Source of the DNA: Vagococcus proximus
GTDB lineage: Bacteria > Bacillota > Bacilli > Lactobacillales > Vagococcaceae
Reading direction: 5' to 3'
Assembly: GCF_029143285.1 (NCBI RefSeq)
Contig: NZ_JAPDSH010000004.1
Location: 149,933 to 213,932, forward strand
Length of the DNA: 64,000 nt
The notes under the pieces were generated by a model. The model worked only from the letters and a program-made list of their open reading frames with translations. It was not told where the DNA came from and searched no databases. The position numbers were made by a program, and so were the translations under genes. Positions 23,241-31,287 of this stretch are shown one piece after another; the stretch's first letter is position 1; every line of letters starts with the position of its first letter.

Positions 23241-23687
23241 ATGTACGATGTTGTTCAATTTATTTCAATAGATGAATTAACGTTATCTGAAGATAGGTAT
23301 CGTCAGTTTGCTAGTGCACCGAAAAAGAAAGTAGACTACAAACATACACCAGGATTTTGGCCTCCTCCAGATGATGGTTTAGATGGATTGGATGGACATG
23401 AAGGAAAAAAAGGTCGTTCTGGACGTGAGGGACGACAGGGTAGAAAAGGGACTGGTGGCGATGTAGGTCATATGGGTAAGACTGGAAAACAGATTAATCT
23501 AGTTGATTTTTTTATCCCAGACAATAAAACATCTAAAATTAATAAATTACTTGAAGAAAAGTTAGAAATAGAATTTACATTATCCTTTTTCGTATTAGCA
23601 ATAACAATAGCAGGTGTTTCGATATCAATGATTAAGAAAAAACCACGTGGGCATATTATTCATAAAGGACAAAAAAAGAGACGGTAA
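23241..23687 (+). CDS. Small collagen-like membrane protein
   Basis: I do not recognise a named family for this 148-residue protein. From about residue 45 it has some 13 uninterrupted Gly-X-Y triplets (GLDGLDGHEGKKGRSG...), rich in charged residues. A 25-residue linker and one hydrophobic helix (about 107-129) follow, then a strongly basic tail of about 19 residues. There is no signal peptide. By the positive-inside rule the tail would be cytoplasmic and the collagen-like part outside. The start follows ggaaagg by 10 bases. It stands alone, with its own terminator. Confidence 0.6.
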   Translation: MYDVVQFISIDELTLSEDRYRQFASAPKKKVDYKHTPGFWPPPDDGLDGLDGHEGKKGRSGREGRQGRKGTGGDVGHMGKTGKQINLVDFFIPDNKTSKINKLLEEKLEIEFTLSFFVLAITIAGVSISMIKKKPRGHIIHKGQKKRR

Positions 23688-23707
23688 TTTTATCGTCTCT
23701 TTTTTTG
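23671..23707 (+). terminator. Terminator of the collagen-like gene
   Basis: Perfect 13-bp repeat (23671-23683 with 23694-23706) with a 10-base loop and T-rich right arm. The left arm overlaps the end of the coding region. Confidence 0.8.
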
Positions 23708-23826
23708 TGAAATAATAGAATGAAAGCCTTTACTCATGATAGTGAATTAGGTTCACATAGTATTTATAAAAGTTAAAAATTAATGATAAAAATGTCTGAT
23801 AACTTATTTTTTTGCCATTAAATTGC

Positions 23827-23854
23827 TTGACTTTTAAAAAAAAGAGTCTATACT
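23827..23854 (+). promoter_or_regulatory. Promoter of the T-box leader and proS
   Basis: TTGACT (23827-23832) and TATACT (23849-23854), 16 bases apart, directly upstream of the T-box leader. Confidence 0.65.
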
Positions 23855-23860
23855 CGTAAT

Positions 23861-24076
23861 CAAGCAAGACATTTGGATTAGTAAAGGACAACACACACAG
23901 AGATGAGATTGAGTGCTGAGAAATCTCAAGACGGACCTTGAACCTACCAAATTTTAAAACGTGTGTAATGCATGTTCGGTTTGATACCGTTAAGATCGTA
24001 TGAGACGTAAAGCAATGCTTTGAAAAAGGGTGGTACCGCCGGTTATTCCGGTCCCTTATCAAAGTGTTGCTTTTTT
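23861..24076 (+). ncRNA. T-box riboswitch, proline specific
   Basis: The leader has the conserved T-box core AAGGGTGGTACCGCC (24026-24040), whose TGGT can pair with the ACCA end of uncharged tRNA. Stem I is closed by complementary ACACAC and GTGTGT runs. In its specifier loop GAA-CCT-ACC places the proline codon CCT at 23943-23945. The terminator is formed by AAAGCAATGCTTTGA (24009-24023) pairing with the 15-base segment from 24059, then a T run. Low charging of tRNA-Pro should therefore increase proS transcription. Confidence 0.92.
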
Positions 24077-24114
24077 GTTTTTATAAAATAAAAAATGATT
24101 AAGGATGTGGCAGT

Positions 24115-25554
24115 ATGTCAAAAGAATTTGTTAAAGAAATTACAACACGCGATGAAGATTTCGCCCAATGGTATACGGATATTGTATTAAAAGCAGAACT
24201 ATGTGACTACTCTAGTGTAAAGGGCTGTATGGTTCTTCGTCCTACTGGATATGCCTTATGGGAAAACATTCAAAAAATTGTAGATGAAAGACTTAAAAAA
24301 ACAGAACATGAAAATGTGATGATGCCAATGCTGATTCCTGAGCATTTATTATTAAAAGAAGCAGAACACGTGGAAGGCTTCGCACCAGAAGTTGCTTGGG
24401 TAACGCATGGTGGTAACAACGAACTTCAAGAACGTCTAGCGATTCGTCCGACTTCAGAAGTGATGTTTGCAGAACACTTCAAAAACGTGATTCATTCATA
24501 TAGAGATCTACCTAAATTATATAACCAATGGGTGAGTGTTGTTCGTTGGGAAAAAAATACACGTCCGTTCCTTAGAACGACAGAATTTTTCTGGCAAGAA
24601 GGTCATACATGCCATAACGGGTATGAAGATGCTGACCGAGAGGCACGTGAGATTTTAGAAATGTATAAAGATGTTTGCGAAAACATCCTAGCAATCCCAG
24701 TTGTACGTGGGGTGAAAACTGAAAGTGAGCGTTTTGCTGGTGCAGTTCATACTTACACAAATGAAACACTTATGTATGATGGAAAGGCACTGCAAATCAC
24801 GACTTCTCACCATTTAGGTCAAAACTTCAGTTCAGCTTTTGATATCACGTTCTTAAATAAAGAAGGTAAAAAAGAAGCTGTACATCAGACATCTTGGGCA
24901 ATTACAACCCGCTCTATTGGTGGAATGATTATGGTTCACGGTGATGATCGTGGATTAGTAATGCCTCCTCGTATTGCACCAACACAAATTATGATTGTGC
25001 CAATTGCTCAACATAAAGAGGGTGTGTTAGATAAAGCTTTTGATTTAAAAGAACAGCTATTAGCTGATTTCAAAGTTAAAGTAGATGATTCAGATAAACA
25101 ACCTGGGTGGAAATTTAACGATTGCGAAATGAAAGGTATTCCAGTTCGTATTGAAATTGGTCCTCGTGATATCGAAAATGGTGAAGTTGTAGTTGTTCGT
25201 CGCGATACGCTAGAAAAAGTGACAATGGCATTAGATGAGTCACTAAACGAAAATATTGCTACTCTTATGGATAAGATCCATGACAATATGTTTGAACAAG
25301 CTAAAAAACGTGCCGATGATAAAACACTCGAAACAGAAGATAAAGACGAGTTTGCTGCACATATTAAAGAAGGTGGTTTTGCAATCTCACCTTGGTGTGG
25401 CGAAGAAAGTTGTGAAGAGAAAATTAAAGAAGATACAATGGCAACGTCTCGCTGTATGAGTTTTGAAAACTTAGATAAAGACATGTCAGGCAAAAAATGT
25501 ATCTGCTGTGGTGGTCAAGCGAAACACTTGGTTCACTGGGCAAGAGCATATTAA
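24115..25554 (+). CDS. proS: Prolyl-tRNA synthetase, short (archaeal/eukaryotic-like) type
   Basis: A 479-residue class II synthetase. Motif 2 is visible in [28 protein letters not shown] sequence and motif 3 in the [21 protein letters not shown] stretch. A C-terminal zinc-type cysteine cluster ([14 protein letters not shown]) follows. It lacks the editing insertion of the roughly 570-residue bacterial ProRS usual in lactic acid bacteria and resembles the ProS3 form of proline-fermenting clostridia. It charges tRNA-Pro. It is controlled by the T-box leader upstream and sits next to the D-proline reductase genes. Whether the genome has a second proS is not visible here. Confidence 0.93.
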   Translation: MSKEFVKEITTRDEDFAQWYTDIVLKAELCDYSSVKGCMVLRPTGYALWENIQKIVDERLKKTEHENVMMPMLIPEHLLLKEAEHVEGFAPEVAWVTHGGNNELQERLAIRPTSEVMFAEHFKNVIHSYRDLPKLYNQWVSVVRWEKNTRPFLRTTEFFWQEGHTCHNGYEDADREAREILEMYKDVCENILAIPVVRGVKTESERFAGAVHTYTNETLMYDGKALQITTSHHLGQNFSSAFDITFLNKEGKKEAVHQTSWAITTRSIGGMIMVHGDDRGLVMPPRIAPTQIMIVPIAQHKEGVLDKAFDLKEQLLADFKVKVDDSDKQPGWKFNDCEMKGIPVRIEIGPRDIENGEVVVVRRDTLEKVTMALDESLNENIATLMDKIHDNMFEQAKKRADDKTLETEDKDEFAAHIKEGGFAISPWCGEESCEEKIKEDTMATSRCMSFENLDKDMSGKKCICCGGQAKHLVHWARAY

Positions 25555-25645
25555 TAAAACGTGTGTGTCATAACCTTAATAGCGAGTTGTCGAATTCTTG
25601 CTTCTAATTGGTGATACTATATATGTTGGCTAATATAGCAACGAA

Positions 25646-25678
25646 AACACCTTCCCAAATACGGGAGGGTGTTTTTTT
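25646..25678 (+). terminator. Terminator downstream of proS
   Basis: An 11-bp inverted repeat with one G-U pair (25646-25656 with 25663-25673) and a run of T. The 90 bases between the proS stop and this hairpin hold nothing I recognise. Confidence 0.8.
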
Positions 25679-25739
25679 ATATACTATAGTAGAAACTCAT
25701 TAATCTGTTATTTTTCATGAAACATATTGTTAATGTTTG

Positions 25740-25769
25740 CACAACATATATGTATATATTGTGAAATGT
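25740..25769. promoter_or_regulatory. CACAA/TTGTG palindrome with ATTGTGAAATGT motif
   Basis: CACAACATATA and TATATATTGTG form a 24-bp palindrome with one mismatch. Its right end merges into ATTGTGAAATGT, which recurs exactly at 26036-26047 before the prd operon. It may be a binding site for a regulator shared by the loci around tRNA-Sec; no promoter is evident at this copy. Confidence 0.35.
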
Positions 25770-25805
25770 TTCTATAACAAAAGAAAGCTTTCATGATAAA
25801 AGAAA

Positions 25806-25837
25806 AAAGCTACTGAAAATTTTCAGTAGCTTTTTGA
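25806..25837. terminator. Terminator of the tRNA-Sec gene
   Basis: Perfect 14-bp inverted repeat (25806-25819 with 25820-25833) with A and T runs on both sides. Read on the minus strand it lies 10 bases after the CCA end of the tRNA. Confidence 0.8.
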
Positions 25838-25846
25838 TAGTTTAAT

Positions 25847-25943
25847 TGGCGGGAAAGTGTGGGAATCGAACCCACCCAAGAAGCTCTTAACTCCTCATAC
25901 TGGTTTTGAAGACCAGAGGGAACACCAGAACCCATCCATTCCC
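25847..25943 (-). tRNA. selC: Selenocysteine tRNA, anticodon UCA
   Basis: Read on the minus strand this 97-base gene has the anticodon stem-loop CTGGT-CTTCAAA-ACCAG with anticodon TCA, which reads UGA. The T arm is GTGGG-TTCGATT-CCCAC, the variable arm is long (about 21 bases, GAGGAG pairing with CTTCTT), and the 3' end GCCA is encoded. The long variable arm and 8-base acceptor region are the marks of bacterial tRNA-Sec. The helices I draw have a few mismatches: a T-T in the acceptor stem, an A-G next to the T arm, and T-T pairs in the D stem. It is divergent from the prd operon it serves. Confidence 0.9.
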
Positions 25944-25962
25944 AAATGTTTTAACACATAAA

Positions 25963-25991
25963 AATATAACATAGCTCTAAACACAATGCAA
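25963..25991 (-). promoter_or_regulatory. Promoter of the tRNA-Sec gene
   Basis: On the minus strand TTGCAT and TATATT are separated by 17 bases. The expected transcript would start about 12 bases before the mature 5' end of tRNA-Sec. Confidence 0.6.
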
Positions 25992-26035
25992 GAAAATAAT
26001 GGGATATTTTTTTGATGAATTTATCTCACAAAAAG

Positions 26036-26077
26036 ATTGTGAAATGTATTGCAATTATATTGTGAAGATGTTATCAT
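26036..26077 (+). promoter_or_regulatory. Probable prd operon promoter with repeated ATTGTGAA motif
   Basis: TTGCAA (26049-26054) and TATCAT (26072-26077) are 17 bases apart. ATTGTGAAATGT (26036-26047) sits just before the -35 box. A near copy, ATTGTGAAGATGT (26059-26071), fills the spacer 23 bases later, about two helix turns. No sigma-54 type -24/-12 element was seen, although prd operons in some clostridia are controlled by PrdR. The regulator here is unknown and not encoded nearby. Confidence 0.45.
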
Positions 26078-26150
26078 TCTGTTGTAGTGAGGGAGATATT
26101 CTAATTGAACTTACTTTGAAAGTCACTCTATATATAAGGAGGTGAAAAAA

Positions 26151-27437
26151 ATGACAAGTCTAATGATTTCATTAAAACAACACGTTGGAGCCCCGTGCGA
26201 ACCGATTGTATCAGTTGGTGACGAGGTAAAAAGAGGACAATTAATTGCTAAACCGCAAGGATTAGGTGCTAATATTCACGCAAGTGTTAACGGAAAAGTT
26301 GTAGCAATCACAGATCAAGGTGTTCAAATTGAACAAATTGGTGAATTTACAACAGATTTCATGAAAATCCCTGAGACAGCAACAAAACTTGAAGCAATTG
26401 AAGCAGCAGGTATTGTAGGAGCTGGTGGTGCAGGTTTCCCGACACATGTAAAATTAAGTACTAAAATTCCTGGTGGTTATATTTTAGCCAATGCAGCTGA
26501 ATGTGAACCATTACTTTCGCATAACGTGGAACAAATGGAAACTCATCCTGAAACTGTTATTGACGGTTTGATTCATTGTTTAGATATTACAGAAGCAAAA
26601 GCAGCATATATCGCAATCAAACCTAAAAATAAAAAAGCAATGATCGCCTTGAGTAAAGCAGCTAAAAAAGATGACCGTATTCAACTTAAGTATTTATCAG
26701 ATATGTACCCTGCTGGTGATGAACGAGTGATTGTACGTGAAATCCTAGGTATTACGCTTGAACCTGGTGAATTACCACTTAAAGCTAATGCTGTAGTTGT
26801 CAACGTGGAAACACTTAAACACATTTCAGAAGCGATTGACCTTAGAAAACCCGTAATTGATAAAGATTTAACAGTAGGTGGCCGTGTGGTAGATGAATTA
26901 AAAGTATTCATGAATCAACCGATTGGCTTACCATTAAAACACTTTATCGATGAAGCTGGTGGGTACATTCATCCCCACGGTGAGATCGTTGTTGGCGGAC
27001 CATTCACTGGTCAAAGTGGCTCAGAAGACACACCTGTTACTAAAACAACTGGTGGTGCTTTAGTTGCTATGCCATATCCAAACGACAAACGTAAAGTAGG
27101 TATCCTAATTTGCGAATGTGGTGCTGGTAGAGAACGATTACACGAAATTGCTGAAGGTATGGGCGCAGAGGTAGTCTCTGAACAAATGTGTAAACGTATG
27201 GTTGAAGTAAATGGAAGATATAGATGTAGCTTACCAGGCATTTGCCCGGGACAAGCTGAGAAAGTACTCGCTATGAAGAAAGACGGCGCAGAAACTGTTC
27301 TTGCTGGTACATGCCAGGATTGAACAAACACCGTCATGGGTGTAGCTCCTAGGTTAGGAGTTCCAGTTTATCACAGTACCGATCACGTTTTACGCGGAGC
27401 AAGCCACAAGCTATACAGAAGACTTCCATCGAACTAA
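26151..27437 (+). CDS. prdC: PrdC, RnfC-like electron-transfer selenoprotein of D-proline reduction
   Basis: With the in-frame TGA at 27321-27323 read as selenocysteine, the protein has 428 residues. The Sec is residue 391 in the redox motif Cys-Gln-Asp-Sec. Without recoding it would stop at 390. The N-terminal half has an RnfC-like sandwich domain and VGAGGAGFPTHVKLS. Near the end lie CECGAG, CKRM and CSLPGICPG cysteines. In Stickland clostridia PrdC passes electrons to D-proline reductase. After the TGA the frame continues 38 codons to TAA with no other stop. I chose ATG 26151, 7 bases after aaggagg, not the GTG at 26142. Confidence 0.92.
27343..27361 (+). promoter_or_regulatory. Probable bSECIS hairpin of prdC
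   Basis: AGCTCCT and AGGAGTT pair (one G-U) around the loop AGGTT, beginning 19 bases after the UGA. Position, small size and a G in the loop fit bacterial SECIS elements, which bind SelB just downstream of the UGA inside the coding region. Confidence 0.65.
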
Positions 27438-27494
27438 GATTAATCAATTAGAAACAAAAAAATTCGATAAAAACTAATAGGAGGTTTTGACAAT

Positions 27495-29384
27495 ATGTCA
27501 ATTACTGTAGAAACAGCTAAAGAGCATGCGAAAGATCCAGCGGTATTGTGTTGTCGCGCAGAAGGTGGTATCGTAATCGAACCATCAAACTTAGAAGATC
27601 CAGCTTTATTCGATGATTTAATCGATTCAGGTTTACTAACATTACCTGAAGATACATTAACAATTGAGGAAGTTTTAGGTGCTAAATTAACTAAAACAAC
27701 GGACGCTCTTGTTCCGTTAACTCCATCAATCGTAGACGGCATTGTAAAAGCAGAAACTGAAGAGACAGTTGAAGTTAAAGAAAAAGCAGTTAGTGAAGCA
27801 GTAGCGACACCAGCAGCTCCAGTTGCACCAGTAGCAGTAGCTAACGGTCAAGTTCTTAAAATTCAAATTGCTGAAGGTAAAGGAATTAACTTAGAAATTC
27901 CAATGCCACAAGCAGCACCAGTCGCTCCAGTTGCAAGCGGAGTTGTACCTGCTCAAGCAGCCGCAGAAGTACAAACAACAACAGCTCCAATGGCTACAGA
28001 ACCTGAAGTTAAAGAAACAGTAGTTCGTAGCTTAATCAAGAAATATTACAAAATCAACAAAGTAGAGTTTGCTGAAGAAACTAAAATCGAAGGGAATACA
28101 TTATATTTACGTAACCCTAAAGAAATTTGTGACGAAGCAATTGCTTTACACGAACTTGTTGAAGACATGAGCATGGAAATCATCACACCTGATAACTATA
28201 ATACTTATAGTGAAACAGTAATGGATGTTCAACCAATTGCTACTAAAGAAGAAGGCGACTTAGGCCATGGTGTTACACGTGTGGTTGATGGCGTTGTTAT
28301 GATCTTAACTGGTACTGACGCAAACGGCGTTCAAATCGGTGAGTTCGGTTCATCTGAAGGTGAATTAGACAAAAACATCATGTGGAACCGTCCAGGTGCT
28401 CCAGATAAAGGCGATATCTTTATCAAAACACAAGTAACAATCAAAGCTGGTACTAACATGGAACGTGTTGGACCATTAGCCGCTCATAAAGCATCAGACT
28501 ATGTGACTGAAGAAATCCGTAAAGTATTAAAAACAATTGATGATTCAATCGTAGTAAATACTGAAGAAATCGTTCAAAAACGTCGTCATGGTAACAAAAA
28601 AGTCCTTATTGTTAAAGAAATTATGGGACAAGGCGCAATGCATGATAACTTAATCATGCCAGTTGAGCCAGTTGGTACTTTAGGCGCGAAACCAAACGTT
28701 GACTTAGGTAACTTACCAGTTATCTTAGCACCAACAGAAGTATTAGATGGTGGTATCCATGCGTTAACATGTATTGGACCTGCATCTAAAGAATGTTCTC
28801 GTCATTACTTCAGAGAACCTTTAGTTATTGAAGCAATGAATGACCCTGAAATTGATTTAGTAGGTGTGGCATTTGTCGGATCTCCTCAAGCTAACTCAGA
28901 GAAATTCTACGTATCAAAACGCTTAGGTATGATGATTGAAGCAATGGACTTAGATGGTGCTATCGTAACAACTGAAGGATTTGGTAATAACCATATCGAC
29001 TTCGCTTCACATATCGAACAAATCGGTAGTCGTGGCGTTAGTGTTGTAGGTGTTACATATTCAGCAGTCCAAGGTGCATTAGTAGTTGGTAACAAATACA
29101 TGAACTGTATGGTGGATAATAATAAATCAATGCAAGGTATTGAAAATGAAATTTTAGAAAACAATACATTGTGTGAAGAAGATGCAGTCCGTTCAATGGC
29201 TATGTTAAAAACATCAATGGCTGGCGGAGAAATCAAAAAACCTGAACGTAAATGGAATGCAAATGTTAAACAAAATAACATCGATGCAATCGAAAAAGCA
29301 ACAGGTAGAAAAATTGAATTAGTAGACAATGAACAATCATTACCTAAGAGTAAAAAACGTTTAGAAGTTTACGAAAAAGAATAA
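27495..29384 (+). CDS. prdA: D-proline reductase proprotein PrdA (pyruvoyl-type)
   Basis: A 629-residue protein. The N-terminal part (1-100) contains CCRAEGG. A Pro/Ala/Val-rich linker (about 105-175) joins it to the conserved reductase region. In the related clostridial enzyme the proprotein is cut before a cysteine that becomes the pyruvoyl group. Here the matching residue is Cys426 in ALTCIGPASKEC. The two resulting chains would join PrdB to reduce D-proline to 5-aminovalerate. The region from about 176 onward is also matched by the separate prdD and prdE genes downstream. Confidence 0.93.
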   Translation: MSITVETAKEHAKDPAVLCCRAEGGIVIEPSNLEDPALFDDLIDSGLLTLPEDTLTIEEVLGAKLTKTTDALVPLTPSIVDGIVKAETEETVEVKEKAVSEAVATPAAPVAPVAVANGQVLKIQIAEGKGINLEIPMPQAAPVAPVASGVVPAQAAAEVQTTTAPMATEPEVKETVVRSLIKKYYKINKVEFAEETKIEGNTLYLRNPKEICDEAIALHELVEDMSMEIITPDNYNTYSETVMDVQPIATKEEGDLGHGVTRVVDGVVMILTGTDANGVQIGEFGSSEGELDKNIMWNRPGAPDKGDIFIKTQVTIKAGTNMERVGPLAAHKASDYVTEEIRKVLKTIDDSIVVNTEEIVQKRRHGNKKVLIVKEIMGQGAMHDNLIMPVEPVGTLGAKPNVDLGNLPVILAPTEVLDGGIHALTCIGPASKECSRHYFREPLVIEAMNDPEIDLVGVAFVGSPQANSEKFYVSKRLGMMIEAMDLDGAIVTTEGFGNNHIDFASHIEQIGSRGVSVVGVTYSAVQGALVVGNKYMNCMVDNNKSMQGIENEILENNTLCEEDAVRSMAMLKTSMAGGEIKKPERKWNANVKQNNIDAIEKATGRKIELVDNEQSLPKSKKRLEVYEKE

Positions 29385-29408
29385 TAGACGAAGGTAGCTG
29401 ACAGAACA

Positions 29409-29711
29409 ATGGAAAGATTAAAATATATCTCAACAGAACGAATGTTTGAAGGGATTCTTGTTGAAATCACTGATGGTGGCGTTACAATCGACTTAAAAGG
29501 TCGCTTGGGCCAATTCAAAATTCCTAAACGAATGATTATTTCAGAACATGAACTACAAATAGGTCAAGAAGTTGGATTTATGTTATCTTATCCAGAAGTT
29601 CTTGATGAAAAACCTAATCAAGAGTATGTAAATGCCCTTGAAGAAAACCAAAGACGTCAAAAAGAAATGCAAGAAAAAAATAAAGAACAACATGTGGAAG
29701 GAGAAATTTAG
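29409..29711 (+). CDS. Small conserved protein between prdA and prdB
   Basis: A 100-residue protein of unknown function. Residues 10-65 look like a small beta-barrel (alternating strands FEGILVEITDGGVTIDLKG, LGQFKIP, GQEVGFML). The last 35 residues are a charged helical tail rich in Glu, Gln and Lys. I believe it belongs to a small family (CBO2463/CBO2479) found in clostridial prd clusters, but this is from memory. The ribosome site is weak (aagg, 14 bases upstream). Its stop codon abuts the prdB start, so it is surely part of the operon. It could be an assembly factor or subunit of the reductase (inference). Confidence 0.8.
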   Translation: MERLKYISTERMFEGILVEITDGGVTIDLKGRLGQFKIPKRMIISEHELQIGQEVGFMLSYPEVLDEKPNQEYVNALEENQRRQKEMQEKNKEQHVEGEI

Positions 29712-30437
29712 ATGACTTTAACATCAATTGAAGGCTTACAATCAGAAATTTTTGTTCCGATTACGCCTAACCCAGTCTTCACTCCAGTAACTAAAGAGTT
29801 GAAAGAAATGCGCGTTGCTTTAGCGACAGCTGCAGGGGTTCACTTAAAATCAGACGAACGTTTTAACTTAGCAGGGGATACAGGTTACCGCGAAATTCCA
29901 GGTAACGCTCCTAGCGATGATTTAATGGTATCACACGGAGGATATGATAACGGAGACGTAAATAAAGACGTTAACTGCATGTTCCCAATCGACCGTTTAA
30001 ATGAATTAGCAGCAGAAGGATTTATTAAAGAAGTTGCTCCAATGCACTTTGGCTTTATGGGAGGCGGGGGAGACCAAGATGCGTTTACTAACGTAACTGG
30101 TCCAGAAATCGCTGAAAAACTTAAGGCTGAAGAAGTTGACGCAGTTGTCTTAACCGCTGGTTGAGGGACTTGTCATAGAACTGCCGTGATCGTGCAGAGA
30201 GCCATTGAAGAAGCTGGAATTCCTACAATTTTAATTGCAGCGTTACCTCCAGTAGTAAGACAAAACGGAACACCTAGATCTGTTGCACCACTTGTACCAA
30301 TGGGTGCCAACGCTGGGGAACCAAATAACATTGAAATGCAAACTGGTATCTTAAAAGATACTTTAACTCAATTAGTTGAAATTCCAAGTGCAGGTAAAAT
30401 CGTTTCATTACCATACGAATATATTGCGCACGTGTAA
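29712..30437 (+). CDS. prdB: D-proline reductase selenoprotein subunit PrdB
   Basis: The frame contains TGA at 30162-30164, which must be read as Sec151 to give a 241-residue protein. The surrounding sequence LTAG-Sec-GTCHRTA is the active-site motif of PrdB, related to the selenoprotein B of glycine and betaine reductases. The selenol attacks the alpha-carbon of the substrate held by the PrdA pyruvoyl group. Translation starts at ATG 29712, preceded by aaggag. An uninformed annotation would show a truncated 150-residue protein and a separate downstream fragment. Confidence 0.95.
30181..30197 (+). promoter_or_regulatory. Probable bSECIS hairpin of prdB
   Basis: CTGCCG pairs with CG-T-GCAG around the loop TGAT, starting 17 bases after the UGA, with a single bulged U in the right arm. 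A bulged U and short apical loop resemble the SelB-binding element of E. coli fdhF. Confidence 0.6.
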
Positions 30438-30458
30438 TAAAATAACTATCTAATGATG

Positions 30459-30506
30459 AAAATAAGAGTGGAGAATGTAAGTTGTTACTTCACCACTCTT
30501 ATTTTT
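30459..30506 (+). terminator. Terminator-like hairpin between prdB and prdD
   Basis: A 13-bp perfect repeat (30459-30471 with 30493-30505), with a smaller AAGT/ACTT hairpin in the loop and a T-rich right arm. It probably reduces readthrough from the reductase genes into prdD, prdE and the racemase. Confidence 0.75.
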
Positions 30507-30521
30507 TATAAGGTGAGGATT

Positions 30522-31265
30522 ATGAAAAAAGTTCAAAGAGAATTACGTATTAAAGCGTATCATATGACGTCAGTCGAATTCTCTGAAACAAGTGCAATCA
30601 ATGAACACACTCTTTCAATACCAACGTCGGTTGACTATGATGACTCACTCTTTGAAGATGTTTCGATTAATATCATTCGTCCAAGAGAGCATGATGTCAA
30701 GATCAATACGATTATGGATATTGTTCCTATTTCCACTAAGGTTCTGGGACGTTTAGGTGAAGGAATTACTCACACCTTAACAGGGGCGTATGTCATGATT
30801 ACAGGTGCAGATACTGACGGTGTCCAAATGCATGAATTTGGTTCTTCAGAAGGTATTTTATCTGAGCAGTTAGTTTTAAATCGAGCTGGCTCACCAGGAT
30901 CAGATGATTATATTATTCACGTCGACATGATCTTAAAGCCAAATCAAAGCTATACCAGAGAGTTAGCAACTACTATGTTTAAAGTTTCAGATGACTATAT
31001 TCAACCAATTAGAGAAAAATTAAAACTATTAAATGGTCGAGAAGCCGATGAAGTTCATATTTTTGAAGATAAAGTAAGAGATGGAAAACCTAAAGTTGCT
31101 ATTGTTAAACAGATAGCAGGCCAAGGTGCGATGTATGATAACCTTTTATTCCCTGGTGAACCAAGCGGGTTTGCAGGAGGGTTATCAATTATTGATTTAA
31201 ATAACATGCCTGTTTTACTTTCTCCAAATGAATACCGAGACGGTGCCATTCGAGCAATGGTTTAA
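30522..31265 (+). CDS. prdD: PrdD, homologue of the larger PrdA chain
   Basis: A 247-residue protein colinear with PrdA from about residue 176 to just before its cleavage cysteine. Shared blocks include VMDVQPIATK/IMDIVPISTK, ITGADTDGVQMHEFGSSEG and GQGAMYDNLLFPGEP. It lacks the N-terminal domain of PrdA and has no cysteine that could form a pyruvoyl group. In clostridia prdD is a standard member of the prd operon with no proven role; a structural or maturation partner is possible. Start at ATG 30522, behind aaggtgagg. Confidence 0.9.
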   Translation: MKKVQRELRIKAYHMTSVEFSETSAINEHTLSIPTSVDYDDSLFEDVSINIIRPREHDVKINTIMDIVPISTKVLGRLGEGITHTLTGAYVMITGADTDGVQMHEFGSSEGILSEQLVLNRAGSPGSDDYIIHVDMILKPNQSYTRELATTMFKVSDDYIQPIREKLKLLNGREADEVHIFEDKVRDGKPKVAIVKQIAGQGAMYDNLLFPGEPSGFAGGLSIIDLNNMPVLLSPNEYRDGAIRAMV

Positions 31266-31287
31266 TTTTTTAGAAAGAAGTGAGTTT

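Noticed and set aside
25008..25493. A 161-residue minus-strand frame inside proS
   Set aside because: It is a shadow of the strongly conserved proS frame; composition and lack of a start site argue against it.
26105..26134. A promoter TTGAAC...TATATA just before prdC
   Set aside because: The transcript would start inside or after the prdC ribosome site; the TTGCAA-17-TATCAT promoter upstream fits better.
25944..26150. Sigma-54 promoter for the prd operon
   Set aside because: No GG...GC pair with -24/-12 spacing could be found in the region.
26151..27323. prdC or prdB as pseudogenes with premature stops
   Set aside because: Both stops are UGA inside known redox motifs, each followed by a hairpin, in a region with selA, selB, selC and selD.
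30186..30437. A separate small protein downstream of a truncated prdB
   Set aside because: It is the C-terminal part of PrdB after the Sec codon, in the same frame, and has no ribosome site or start of its own.
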